Source: Gammaproteobacteria bacterium UBA3498 (GTDB lineage Bacteria; Pseudomonadota; Gammaproteobacteria; Pseudomonadales; Pseudohongiellaceae). Taken from it: a DNA stretch of 17,539 bases. Each line of letters starts with the position of its first letter. The stretch's first letter is position 1. The stretch lies in the NCBI GenBank assembly GCA_002377605.1, contig DFQD01000117.1, positions 1 to 17,539 on the forward strand, written 5' to 3'. The notes below the pieces were generated by a model. The model did no database searches. It saw only the letters and a program-made list of their open reading frames with translations, and was not told where the DNA came from. This document shows positions 1 to 6,414 of this stretch, one piece after another. The position numbers and the translations under genes are program-made.

Positions 1-311
1 AGGAAGATCCAAACTATCTCCACTTTTCACCTTTGGGACATGCTAAAAAAATTCTTACCCGAGCAGGACCTGGCACCGGATCGTTGTCTAATGCGGCCGC
101 TCGAATTCCAAGTGGTCATCCTGAGGGGTTTATTGAAGGTTTCGCCAATATTTATCGTGAGACAGCGGACTTAATCGATGCCTATCGTGAGAAGAAAACA
201 ATAGCATCGCTAGTACCGACTGTAGACGATGGGCTACGCGGTATAAGATTTGTTGATAAGGCAGTTGCATCAAATCAAGCAGGATCAATCTGGCAAAGTC
301 TCGATCAGTAA
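1..311 (+). CDS. Gfo/Idh/MocA family oxidoreductase, C-terminal end (5' truncated)
   Basis: The reading frame is open from position 3 to the stop at 309-311, so this is the last ~102 codons of a gene that begins before the window. The TTG at 33 is internal and not a credible start. The segment GHPEGFIEGFANIYRE is typical of the C-terminal domain of Gfo/Idh/MocA NAD(P)-dependent sugar oxidoreductases, in which a conserved 'GHPEGY.EAFANIY' block precedes the last helix. The nucleotide-binding Rossmann half and the catalytic Lys/His region lie outside the window, so cofactor and substrate cannot be read. The next gene starts 69 bp downstream on the same strand. With the GMC oxidoreductase and DUF1080 protein further on, it probably reduces, oxidises or isomerises a keto-sugar. 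The family call is fairly secure; the substrate role is inference. Confidence 0.8.
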   Translation, partial: EDPNYLHFSPLGHAKKILTRAGPGTGSLSNAAARIPSGHPEGFIEGFANIYRETADLIDAYREKKTIASLVPTVDDGLRGIRFVDKAVASNQAGSIWQSLDQ

Positions 312-380
312 TTTCCAGTTGTTAGGGTGTAACACAGGCCAGCGATTCGCTAAACTGATTTCCCCTGAAGGAGAATAAAA

Positions 381-1217
381 ATGAATGGTTTCTTATCTCG
401 GCGTCGATTTCTACAACAAAGTCTGGCAGCCACTGCAGTCGCGTCTCCCATTTCGATTGCATTTGGGCAAAGTCGTCGAGTTGATCGAATCGGTTTGCAG
501 CTTTACACCTTACGCAACGAAATGGCGCAAGATTTTGAAGGTACCTTGGAAAGAGTTGCTGAACTCGGTTTTAAAGAAATGCAATTTGCCGGCTACCACG
601 GTAGATCACCTGCCGAAGTTCGGCGCATCCTCGACCGCCTGGGTATGACCTCGCCAGCGGCTCACGTCGGATTAGGATTGATGCGAGACGAAATCGATCG
701 TCAAATCGACATTGCTGGAGAAATCGGACAGCAATACATTGTAATACCTTCTTTGCCCTCCGATGAGAGAACTCTCAACGATTATGAGCGCCATTCTGAA
801 GCTTTAAATGAGTATGGACTGCGCTGCAAAGATCACGGAATGACCATCGGCTATCACAATCATAGTTTCGAGTTTGAACTTCAAGGGAAGAAAATAGGCT
901 ACGACTATTTGTTGTATTTTACTGAACCTGATCTAGTTAAGTTTGAGCTGGACTTGTATTGGGCAGTTAATGCGAATGTTAATCCCATCGAAATCTTCAA
1001 TAAAAACCCCGGGCGATTCCCTATGGTTCATGTCAAAGATCAAAATACTGCTGGTCAAATGGTTGATGTGGGCCGAGGCATAATCGACTTTGCCGAAATA
1101 TTTACCCATTCAGAGAAGGCTGGGATTAAGCATTACTTTATTGAACATGATTTTCCAAGCGATGGCCTCAACTCGGTGGCTTATAGCTTTAATAGCGTAA
1201 ATAATATTCGCTTCTAG
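381..1217 (+). CDS. Tat-exported sugar phosphate isomerase/epimerase-like TIM-barrel protein
   Basis: A 278-residue protein of the AP endonuclease family 2 / xylose-isomerase-like TIM-barrel group. The N-terminus SRRRFLQQSLAATA (residues 6-19) is a twin-arginine signal with cleavage expected after ~AFGQ (27-30), so the enzyme is probably periplasmic. The barrel starts at RIGLQLYTLRNEM (36-48), a characteristic opening. Likely divalent-metal and catalytic residues are the YHNHSFEF block (158-165), D191 in ELDLYW, H217 in MVHVKD and E255 in FIEHD. The start is supported by AAGGAG at 368-373, seven bases before the ATG. GMC oxidoreductase follows after 16 bp, suggesting one transcript. Homologues commonly sit beside Gfo/Idh/MocA and DUF1080 genes in keto-sugar loci. 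The exact reaction (epimerisation, isomerisation, or lyase on a 3-keto sugar) cannot be determined here. The annotation 'phosphate' is only the family name; an exported enzyme probably acts on free sugars. Confidence 0.88.
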   Translation: MNGFLSRRRFLQQSLAATAVASPISIAFGQSRRVDRIGLQLYTLRNEMAQDFEGTLERVAELGFKEMQFAGYHGRSPAEVRRILDRLGMTSPAAHVGLGLMRDEIDRQIDIAGEIGQQYIVIPSLPSDERTLNDYERHSEALNEYGLRCKDHGMTIGYHNHSFEFELQGKKIGYDYLLYFTEPDLVKFELDLYWAVNANVNPIEIFNKNPGRFPMVHVKDQNTAGQMVDVGRGIIDFAEIFTHSEKAGIKHYFIEHDFPSDGLNSVAYSFNSVNNIRF

Positions 1218-1233
1218 TTATTATAGTTCACTT

Positions 1234-2940
1234 ATGGCCGAACAAATTTATGATGCGATCATCGTTGGCTCAGGAGCCGGCGGCGGAATGGCTACCCATC
1301 AGTTGGCAAACGCTGGTCTAAAAGTTGCGCTGATAGAAGCAGGTGATTTCTATGATCCAGCAGACGAAGAGCAACGAACTCAGTTGCGCTACCCCTGGGA
1401 ATCACCGCGAAGGGGTGCCAGCACAAGGCTAAGGCCGTTTGGAGATTACAACTCCTGCATCGGGGGTTGGGAGCTTGATGGAGAGCCATATACTCAGAAA
1501 GATGATACAGAGTTTATGTGGTGGCGAGGGCGCATGCTGGGCGGCCGGACCAATCACTGGGGCCGCATATCACTGCGCTTTGGCCCCTTGGATTTTAAAC
1601 GCAAAGACATAGATGGGCTTGGCGATAATTGGCCGATAGGTTACGAGGACATTAGTCCCTACTACGATAAAGTCGACAAGCTTATTGGCATATTTGGTAG
1701 TAACGAAGGATTGTATAACGATCCTGATGGCTATTTCTTACCTGCACCCAAGCCTCGCTTGCACGAACTCTACTATATAGATGGCGCACGTAAATCAAAT
1801 GTACCGGTAATTCCTGCTCGAAAGTCCATTCTTACAAAACGAATAAACAACGATCGCGGTATTTGTTTTTATTGCGGCCAATGCAGTCGTGCCTGTGGAA
1901 TCCATGCAGATTTTTCTTCTAGTACAGTACTTATTTATCCTTCGCTTAATGGAGGCCAAGTAGATTTATTAACTAACTCCATGGTGCGTGAAGTAATAAC
2001 GGATGAGGAAGGCATGGCAACCGGGGTTCGCTATGTCAATAAACGTAATCAGCGAGAGTATGAACTAAAAGGCAGAACAGTAATCCTTGCCGCGTCCGCC
2101 TGCAGCACTGCTCGCATATTACTGAATTCCAAAAGTGGCCAGCACGAAAGCGGATTAGGTAATAACAGTGATAATGTTGGACGCTATTTACATGATTCCA
2201 CCGGAGCTAGTCGGGCCGCATTTTTACCAGACCTGATGGACAGAGACATATATAACGAAGACGGGGTTGGCGGCATGCATGTTTACTCGCCCTGGTGGTT
2301 GGAAGGAGCAAATCTCGATTTTACTCGTGGTTATCACTTAGAAATCGGCGGAGGTATGGGTATGCCTTCCTATGGCTTTGGCTTCGCAGTAAATCAATAC
2401 AATCAGTATTTAGGTGATCGAGTTGGTGGTTACGGAAATCAACTGAGAGATGATATTCGCAAGTTTTACGGAGCGCGGCTCAGTATCGCCTGTCGCGGTG
2501 AGAGTATCCCGCAATACACAAACCGTTGCGAACTGGATCCAACTGTTGTTGATGAGTGGGGCATTCCTGTTCTTCGCTTTGATTACAAGTGGACTCAGCA
2601 TGAGATAAATCAGGCGCGACACATGCAAGACACTATGGAAGAGTTACTGGAAGCTTCAGGCGGAATTGTCCTTGGAAACAAGCCTGGCGCCGATCAGAAT
2701 TATGGTCTTACTCAACCCGGCGAGATTATTCACGAAGTTGGGACAACGCGTATGGGTACTGATCCAAGCACGAGCGTTACCAATGAGTTTGGTCAGCTCC
2801 ATGATGTGAAAAATGTTTTTGTGGCAGATGCCGGTACATTCGTATCACAGGCTGACAAGAATCCGACCTGGACAATACTAGCGTTGGCATGGCGTACTTC
2901 GGATTACATTATTGACCAAATGAAGCAAAGAAACTTGTAA
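1234..2940 (+). CDS. GMC family FAD-dependent sugar/glycoside dehydrogenase with Fe-S cysteine motif
   Basis: A 568-residue glucose-methanol-choline oxidoreductase. The FAD Rossmann motif is VGSGAGGGMATHQLANAG (11-28) followed by E35; the second GMC block is MLGGRTNHWGR (101-111). The C-terminal catalytic pair is H500 (HEVGTTRMG) and N543 (DKNPTWTILA). Cysteines C211, C214, C217 and C221 form a CX2CX2CX3C cluster, as expected for the Fe-S cluster of bacterial FAD-dependent glucose, fructose and glycoside 3-dehydrogenases, which pass electrons to a cytochrome rather than to oxygen. No signal peptide is visible. A subunit-3 gene follows after 10 bp, and that partner carries a twin-arginine leader, so co-export of the folded pair is likely. 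Context with a DUF1080 hydrolase suggests C3 oxidation of a glycoside or free sugar. No multiheme cytochrome subunit is adjacent. Family certain; substrate inferred. Confidence 0.92.
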   Translation: MAEQIYDAIIVGSGAGGGMATHQLANAGLKVALIEAGDFYDPADEEQRTQLRYPWESPRRGASTRLRPFGDYNSCIGGWELDGEPYTQKDDTEFMWWRGRMLGGRTNHWGRISLRFGPLDFKRKDIDGLGDNWPIGYEDISPYYDKVDKLIGIFGSNEGLYNDPDGYFLPAPKPRLHELYYIDGARKSNVPVIPARKSILTKRINNDRGICFYCGQCSRACGIHADFSSSTVLIYPSLNGGQVDLLTNSMVREVITDEEGMATGVRYVNKRNQREYELKGRTVILAASACSTARILLNSKSGQHESGLGNNSDNVGRYLHDSTGASRAAFLPDLMDRDIYNEDGVGGMHVYSPWWLEGANLDFTRGYHLEIGGGMGMPSYGFGFAVNQYNQYLGDRVGGYGNQLRDDIRKFYGARLSIACRGESIPQYTNRCELDPTVVDEWGIPVLRFDYKWTQHEINQARHMQDTMEELLEASGGIVLGNKPGADQNYGLTQPGEIIHEVGTTRMGTDPSTSVTNEFGQLHDVKNVFVADAGTFVSQADKNPTWTILALAWRTSDYIIDQMKQRNL

Positions 2941-2950
2941 AGCTAAACAC

Positions 2951-3670
2951 ATGAACCGTAGAGAAACTCTTAAGTCTTTATTTCTTGCCCCGTTGGCAGG
3001 CACAGTCATCGCCTCCAGCGGATGCGGAACTATTGCTAGTAATAATGCTTCACGCATTACCTGGGCTCGCCTACCGACTGAGTATTCTTATGGGCGAACA
3101 GATGTAGAAAAATTAACAGACCAAAGACTGTTTGCAGAAACTTATTTCCGAGAACACGAGCTCGTCACCATCGCGGTACTTTGCGACATAATCTTGCCCA
3201 ACAATCATCCTAATGGTGGGGCTCTAGATGCAGGTCTGCCCGACTTTGTTGAGTTTATGGTTAAGGACAGAGAACAATATAAGCTTCCAGTACGTGGCGG
3301 TATTGCCTGGCTAGATAGTTATTCCATTGAGAAATTCGGCCCAGATTTTATAAACATAAGTGAAGCTCAGCGACTGAGTATATGTAATGAAATAGCTTAT
3401 CCCGATAATCAGGCTCCTAAACTGCAAGCTGGTATTAGCTTTTTCTCCTTAATGCGAAATTTAACTCTTACCGGCTACTACACTACAGAACTTGGATTTA
3501 GAGATTTAGATTATATGGGCAATACTCCAAACGTTTGGGACGGTGTTCCTGAAGCAGTTTTGAGGCGACACGGAAAATACTATGATGAGGATTGGTTGAG
3601 TAAATGTATCGATCAATCGACACGAGACATCGTCGCCGAATGGGACGATGATATGAATTTAGTAACTTAA
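2951..3670 (+). CDS. Gluconate 2-dehydrogenase subunit 3 family protein (small subunit of GMC dehydrogenase)
   Basis: A 239-residue protein matching the gluconate 2-dehydrogenase subunit 3 family, the small partner of membrane or periplasmic GMC dehydrogenases. The N-terminus MNRRETLKSLFLAPLAG has a twin-arginine pair and hydrophobic stretch; C25 follows SSG, giving a weak lipobox, so it could be a lipoprotein or a soluble exported chaperone-like subunit. Family features include CDIILPNNHPNGGALDAGLP (78-97), where the family typically has 'ILP....P.AGAA.V..FID', and FFSLMRNLTLTGYYTTELG (164-182), corresponding to the usual 'F...R.LT..GYYTS..G' block. It lies 10 bp after the GMC gene and 21 bp before the DUF1080 gene. 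In known systems such a subunit is needed for export or stability of the catalytic flavoprotein, probably by carrying it through the Tat pathway. It has no heme or flavin motif itself. Confidence 0.88.
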   Translation: MNRRETLKSLFLAPLAGTVIASSGCGTIASNNASRITWARLPTEYSYGRTDVEKLTDQRLFAETYFREHELVTIAVLCDIILPNNHPNGGALDAGLPDFVEFMVKDREQYKLPVRGGIAWLDSYSIEKFGPDFINISEAQRLSICNEIAYPDNQAPKLQAGISFFSLMRNLTLTGYYTTELGFRDLDYMGNTPNVWDGVPEAVLRRHGKYYDEDWLSKCIDQSTRDIVAEWDDDMNLVT

Positions 3671-3691
3671 GACTGGCACAAGCGAGCGATC

Positions 3692-4453
3692 ATGAAAAAA
3701 CTTTTATTAACTCTAGGCCTCGTTCTTAGCTCTTCACTTATCTTTGGACAAACTGCGATTCTAGGCGATCCTATGAAACCAGTTCCAGAAAAAGTGACGG
3801 GAGTAGTTGATGGTAATCCTCCATCAGATGCGATAGTTCTGTTTGATGGAACAAACATGGATGCGTGGGAACATGTGCGTACCGGTGAGGCCTCTCAATG
3901 GCACATCGAAGATGGTATCGTGACTGTAAACAATGGCACTGGAACATTAGTAAGCAAGCAGTCTTTCAGTGATATACAAATGCATATCGAATGGCGCCCA
4001 AACGGTGAAATTTTAGGCCAGGGTCAGAGTCGTGGAAATAGCGGCATATTTATGCAATCTCTGTTTGAGATTCAGATGTTAGACAGTTGGGAAAATCCTA
4101 CTTATGTAAATGGACAAGCAGGTTCTGTATACCATCAGTATCCACCTTTAGTGAATGCTTCTAACCCACCCGGTGAATGGCAAACCTACGACATAATTTT
4201 TAAAGCACCAAACTATGACCGTGATGGAAATCTCGAATCGCCTGCCTACATTACTCTGCTTCACAACGGAGTATTGGTGTTAAATCATGTTGAAGTCATA
4301 GGCAGCACTTTTCCGCGGGTTCCTGAGTACAAGGCTACCTGTGAACCCTACGAGTTACGCGAAACAATGGACTGCACTGGAAAGCTGCCCTTGCTTCTAC
4401 AAGACCATGGGCAGGTAGTTTCGTTTCGAAATATCTGGTTACGACAACTGTAA
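3692..4453 (+). CDS. Exported DUF1080 protein, probable 3-keto-glycoside (3-keto-disaccharide) hydrolase
   Basis: A 253-residue protein with a Sec signal peptide (MKKLLLTLGLVLSSSLIFGQ, cleavage near 20) and one DUF1080 domain, a jelly-roll fold related to LamG and glycosidase family 16. Diagnostic blocks are IVLFDGTNMDAWEH (48-61), IQMHIEWR (95-102), RGNSGIFMQSLFEIQMLDS (114-132) and GQAGSVYHQYPPLVNAS (141-157). Members of this family have been assigned as 3-keto-disaccharide hydrolases that cleave glycosides after C3 oxidation, probably by an elimination and hydration mechanism; this is family knowledge, not visible here. Its place directly after a GMC dehydrogenase and subunit 3 fits that chemistry. 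C217 and C228 could form a disulfide. It is the last gene of the operon, followed by a hairpin terminator 7 bp after the stop. Family call strong, substrate unknown. Confidence 0.9.
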   Translation: MKKLLLTLGLVLSSSLIFGQTAILGDPMKPVPEKVTGVVDGNPPSDAIVLFDGTNMDAWEHVRTGEASQWHIEDGIVTVNNGTGTLVSKQSFSDIQMHIEWRPNGEILGQGQSRGNSGIFMQSLFEIQMLDSWENPTYVNGQAGSVYHQYPPLVNASNPPGEWQTYDIIFKAPNYDRDGNLESPAYITLLHNGVLVLNHVEVIGSTFPRVPEYKATCEPYELRETMDCTGKLPLLLQDHGQVVSFRNIWLRQL

Positions 4454-4460
4454 TTAAAAG

Positions 4461-4494
4461 AAGAGTGAGCAATGCTCACTCTTGTCCTTTTTAT
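4461..4494 (+). terminator. Rho-independent terminator of the keto-sugar operon
   Basis: A perfect 10-bp inverted repeat, AAGAGTGAGC / GCTCACTCTT, with a 3-base AAT loop, begins 7 bp after the DUF1080 stop codon. It is followed by GTCCTTTTTA, a reasonable U-tract. The element is nearly symmetrical in base content, with A's on the 5' side (TTAAAAG), but the U-rich tail is on the plus-strand side, so termination of the plus-strand operon is the main reading. Confidence 0.85.
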
Positions 4495-4527
4495 TGTTGC
4501 CAGAATTCTGAAGGCCGGATATCAAAA

Positions 4528-4555
4528 ATATAGTAAAGTAATTACTTTACTATAT
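4528..4555. repeat. Perfect 28-bp AT-rich palindrome
   Basis: The sequence is identical to its reverse complement over 28 bp, with its centre between 4541 and 4542 and a core of AGTAAAGTAATTACTTTACT. There is no spacer, so as RNA it would need to open a few central pairs to form a hairpin; as DNA it is an ideal dimer-binding site. It is followed by only a short T run, so it is a poor terminator, although it might help termination of minus-strand read-through. The motif TTTACTATATAT at its right side (4546-4557) recurs about 100 bp downstream at 4650-4661. Confidence 0.9.
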
Positions 4556-4620
4556 ATCTAAAAACAAAAAATCGGACTTAATAAACAAGAAAATTGGTAG
4601 ATTTTTGGCTTTCACAAAGC

Positions 4621-4664
4621 CTTGTGGACAGTGTCACTGTTACTTGTGGTTTACTATATATAGT
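4621..4664. repeat. Cluster of short direct and inverted repeats
   Basis: CTTGTGG occurs at 4621-4627 and 4643-4649, start to start 22 bp, about two helical turns. Between them lies the dyad ACAGTG-T-CACTGT (4628-4640). Immediately after the second copy is the palindrome ACTATATATAGT (4653-4664), whose left part repeats the flank of the 28-bp palindrome. The arrangement looks like a protein-binding region, but no adjacent start codon is served by it. Confidence 0.5.
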
Positions 4665-4776
4665 GGTATTGTCTTCGACGCAACACAGCATAATGGTCTA
4701 ATGTCGTATTGCACTCACCTGTGGCGCAGCCCCTCCACACCTATTAATCTGTGCCCAGGTGCTCCTTGAGTTTCCC

Positions 4777-4812
4777 GCCCTCTATTCGGTTATCGCCATT
4801 TCCGTAGAGGGC
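4777..4812. repeat. Inverted repeat, 8-bp stem and 20-base loop
   Basis: GCCCTCTA (4777-4784) and TAGAGGGC (4805-4812) are perfect complements around a 20-base loop; with one bulged A (4813) the stem extends by three C-G pairs (CCC 4774-4776 with GGG 4814-4816). There is no T-tract, so it is not a standard terminator. It could be a structured RNA element or a remnant of a mobile element end; no integron core site (GTTRRRY) is evident. Confidence 0.5.
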
Positions 4813-5150
4813 AGGGATACTCGTTCATACACTCCAATTCTCCCACTAATGACACGGCTGCTTCTATCTGTAGCAAAAGTTGGTGGAGTATTTGAAGAGG
4901 TAACGCCTAGAGTTGGACCATGACTGATTCCATCTTTCCCAGTGAGGACTCCAGTTTGAATTATAGTAAGAAAATCTCAGGAATCTTCTGTGATAAATGC
5001 GGAGAGGAGGATCAGGAGGTCTGCCGACCTTTTGTCTATTTCATGCAGGAATTCTTGCAGATAGTTTGGGAATTAGACGGTCGTGCTTATCGAACTATCT
5101 GTTAACTCTACCAGGCCCTCTAACTAAGGAAAATTATGCCAGCAGACGCA

Positions 5151-5621
5151 TTAGCTTCGATTTTGCAATTGCACCGCGCGGGCCAGAATCGAATATTCCC
5201 GAACTTCCCCTTCAAGTTTCAAAGTAGATTGTGCCCCTGCGTCCTGAGCAAAGTGTTCAGCCTGAGCACCGGAGAGAATATGTTCGCTTAATTCACCATA
5301 GATCACCGTACGCTGCATGCTAGTTTCAATGGGAACAAAGAAGCCATAATCTTCAAAAGTGACTCGAGCATAGGTATCACCATCCACCAGAATCATCCAG
5401 CATCCTTTGGCCTGGCATACTTCAGTGATTTGGCCTTGAATCTTTACAAATCCTTTCTTGCCCTGTTCCAGATCTGCAATAGCTTGCTTCAAATTAACAG
5501 CTTTACCTTCCGCAGGCACCTCACCACCAAAAGTTTGGTCTACGGAAAAAGACTTATCGGCATTGGCACCCAACATGAAGCCAGCAGCCAAGCAAAGTAG
5601 AATACCGGTTAGCTTTTTCAT
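5151..5621 (-). CDS. Exported DUF4920 domain protein
   Basis: A 156-residue protein read from ATG at 5621; a GTG one codon earlier (5624) is an alternative start, and GAGGG on the minus strand lies 8 bases before the ATG or 5 before the GTG. The N-terminus is a Sec signal peptide ending near GANA (18-21). The conserved core ITEVCQAKGCWMILVDG (65-81) with C69 and C74 is the hallmark of the DUF4920 family, whose fold recalls small OB-like domains and whose cysteines may bind metal or heme, or form a disulfide; function is unknown. The protein follows the cytochrome c gene by 17 bp and is the last gene of the PQQ dehydrogenase operon, so an accessory periplasmic role with these redox proteins is plausible, for instance metal handling or maturation. 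That role is inference. Confidence 0.85.
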   Translation of the reverse strand: MKKLTGILLCLAAGFMLGANADKSFSVDQTFGGEVPAEGKAVNLKQAIADLEQGKKGFVKIQGQITEVCQAKGCWMILVDGDTYARVTFEDYGFFVPIETSMQRTVIYGELSEHILSGAQAEHFAQDAGAQSTLKLEGEVREYSILARAVQLQNRS

Positions 5622-5638
5622 CACTGTTTCCCTCTAAA

Positions 5639-6397
5639 CTATAGCGATCTAAGAAACGCCATCAGTTGTTCTTGTTCCACTGCGCCCAGAGTAGCATAGG
5701 TTTCAGGCATCAGCGATTCATCCGAATCTTCTATAGATTTTACTCTGTCTTTGAAATAAGTCACCCATCTTGTTCCATCTTCGGACTGAATCTGGACTGC
5801 CAATTCGGAGTCATTACGATAACGCCCTCGGACAATAGTTCCGTCTTGCTGCTCAACAACTTTGACTTCGTAGCCCGCAAGAATAGTAGCCGAAGGGTTA
5901 AATAGTGCTAGCTCCAGCCCGTATCCAAGACGATCGGCAACACTATCTAAAGCGGGGCCTACACTACCGCCCTGGTCATTGTAGGAATGACAAGTCACGC
6001 AGCCAGCTACTCCGTTAAATAGCCTTTCTCCTGCAATAACCAAGGGATCATCACTGGGACCACCAGTATCATCGGCTAGGTCTAATCCTGGCTTTCCTTG
6101 CAATACCCTCACGTAAGTAGCGATGTCCAAGATTTCAGTTTCGGAAAAGGATCCGCCCCAAGCTGCCATGCCGGTGCCATTGCGACCATTATTAATGACA
6201 TCTAGTAATTCATCATCACTTAGTCGGTTTGTCACACTATCGATTAATGGCTTACCCATCGTCTGTCCTTCACCTAGTCCTCCGTGGCAAACCTGACAAT
6301 AAGCATCGTAAAGTTCTTTGCCCTCACCTACTCCAGCGATAGTTGGAGAAGCAAATAAACCAATCGCTATTACCCAAAGAATGTTTCGTAATTTCAT
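5639..6397 (-). CDS. Periplasmic di-heme cytochrome c, likely electron acceptor of the PQQ dehydrogenase
   Basis: A 252-residue exported protein with a signal peptide (MKLRNILWVIAIGLFASPTIA). The first domain is a class I cytochrome c: heme motif CQVCH (34-38) and probable axial M77 in GTGMAAWGG. The second starts at CVTCH (133-137), followed by GGSVGPALDSVADRLG, FNPSATILAGYE and SLMPE with M230, a pattern like the Pirellula/Verrucomicrobium-type putative heme-binding domain. Both hemes are covalently attached by the usual Ccm machinery encoded elsewhere. It starts 17 bp after the PQQ dehydrogenase stop, and a cytochrome c next to a quinoprotein lacking its own heme domain is the expected acceptor. 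The minus-strand leader before the ATG shows no good Shine-Dalgarno, suggesting translational coupling to the upstream gene. It might also serve the GMC dehydrogenase at 1234-2940. Confidence 0.9.
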   Translation of the reverse strand: MKLRNILWVIAIGLFASPTIAGVGEGKELYDAYCQVCHGGLGEGQTMGKPLIDSVTNRLSDDELLDVINNGRNGTGMAAWGGSFSETEILDIATYVRVLQGKPGLDLADDTGGPSDDPLVIAGERLFNGVAGCVTCHSYNDQGGSVGPALDSVADRLGYGLELALFNPSATILAGYEVKVVEQQDGTIVRGRYRNDSELAVQIQSEDGTRWVTYFKDRVKSIEDSDESLMPETYATLGAVEQEQLMAFLRSL

Positions 6398-6414
6398 AAT
6401 CAGCTATAGAAGAA

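Larger units (their letters stand above)
4495..5150. other. Gene-poor convergent intergenic region rich in inverted repeats
   Basis: This stretch lies between the ends of two converging operons, so neither flanking gene needs a promoter in it, yet it is over 600 bp long. I find no convincing gene. Two overlapping short frames (4920-5105 and 4997-5227, plus strand) lack family resemblance and clear ribosome binding sites, and the second runs into the DUF4920 gene. It holds a 28-bp perfect palindrome (4528-4555), a 13-bp dyad (4628-4640), a 12-bp palindrome (4653-4664), direct repeats CTTGTGG at 4621 and 4643, and an 8-bp stem with a 20-base loop (4777-4812). Possibilities are a small RNA, a decayed gene or mobile element, or an uncharacterised protein-binding region; the sequence alone does not decide. 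Confidence 0.6.

Noticed and set aside
93..108. NotI site (GCGGCCGC) followed within 2 bp by an EcoRI site (GAATTC), resembling a cloning-vector polylinker
   Set aside because: The bases are within an uninterrupted Gfo/Idh/MocA reading frame with conserved family sequence on the 3' side, so chance occurrence is more likely than vector contamination.
385..648. 87-residue frame overlapping the TIM-barrel gene
   Set aside because: It is an out-of-frame shadow of the gene at 381-1217, which has a ribosome site, Tat signal and family motifs.
4777..4812. Integron attC-like element
   Set aside because: The stem lacks recognisable core sites (GTTRRRY/RYYYAAC) and no integrase or cassette genes are present.
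4920..5105. 61-residue plus-strand frame with a CDKCGEEDQEVC segment
   Set aside because: No recognised family, no clear ribosome binding site, overlapped by another frame, and in a gene-poor repeat-rich gap; a decayed gene cannot be excluded.
4997..5227. 76-residue plus-strand frame with a vaguely helix-turn-helix-like segment
   Set aside because: It overlaps the end of the DUF4920 gene and has no matching family; the resemblance is too weak to call.
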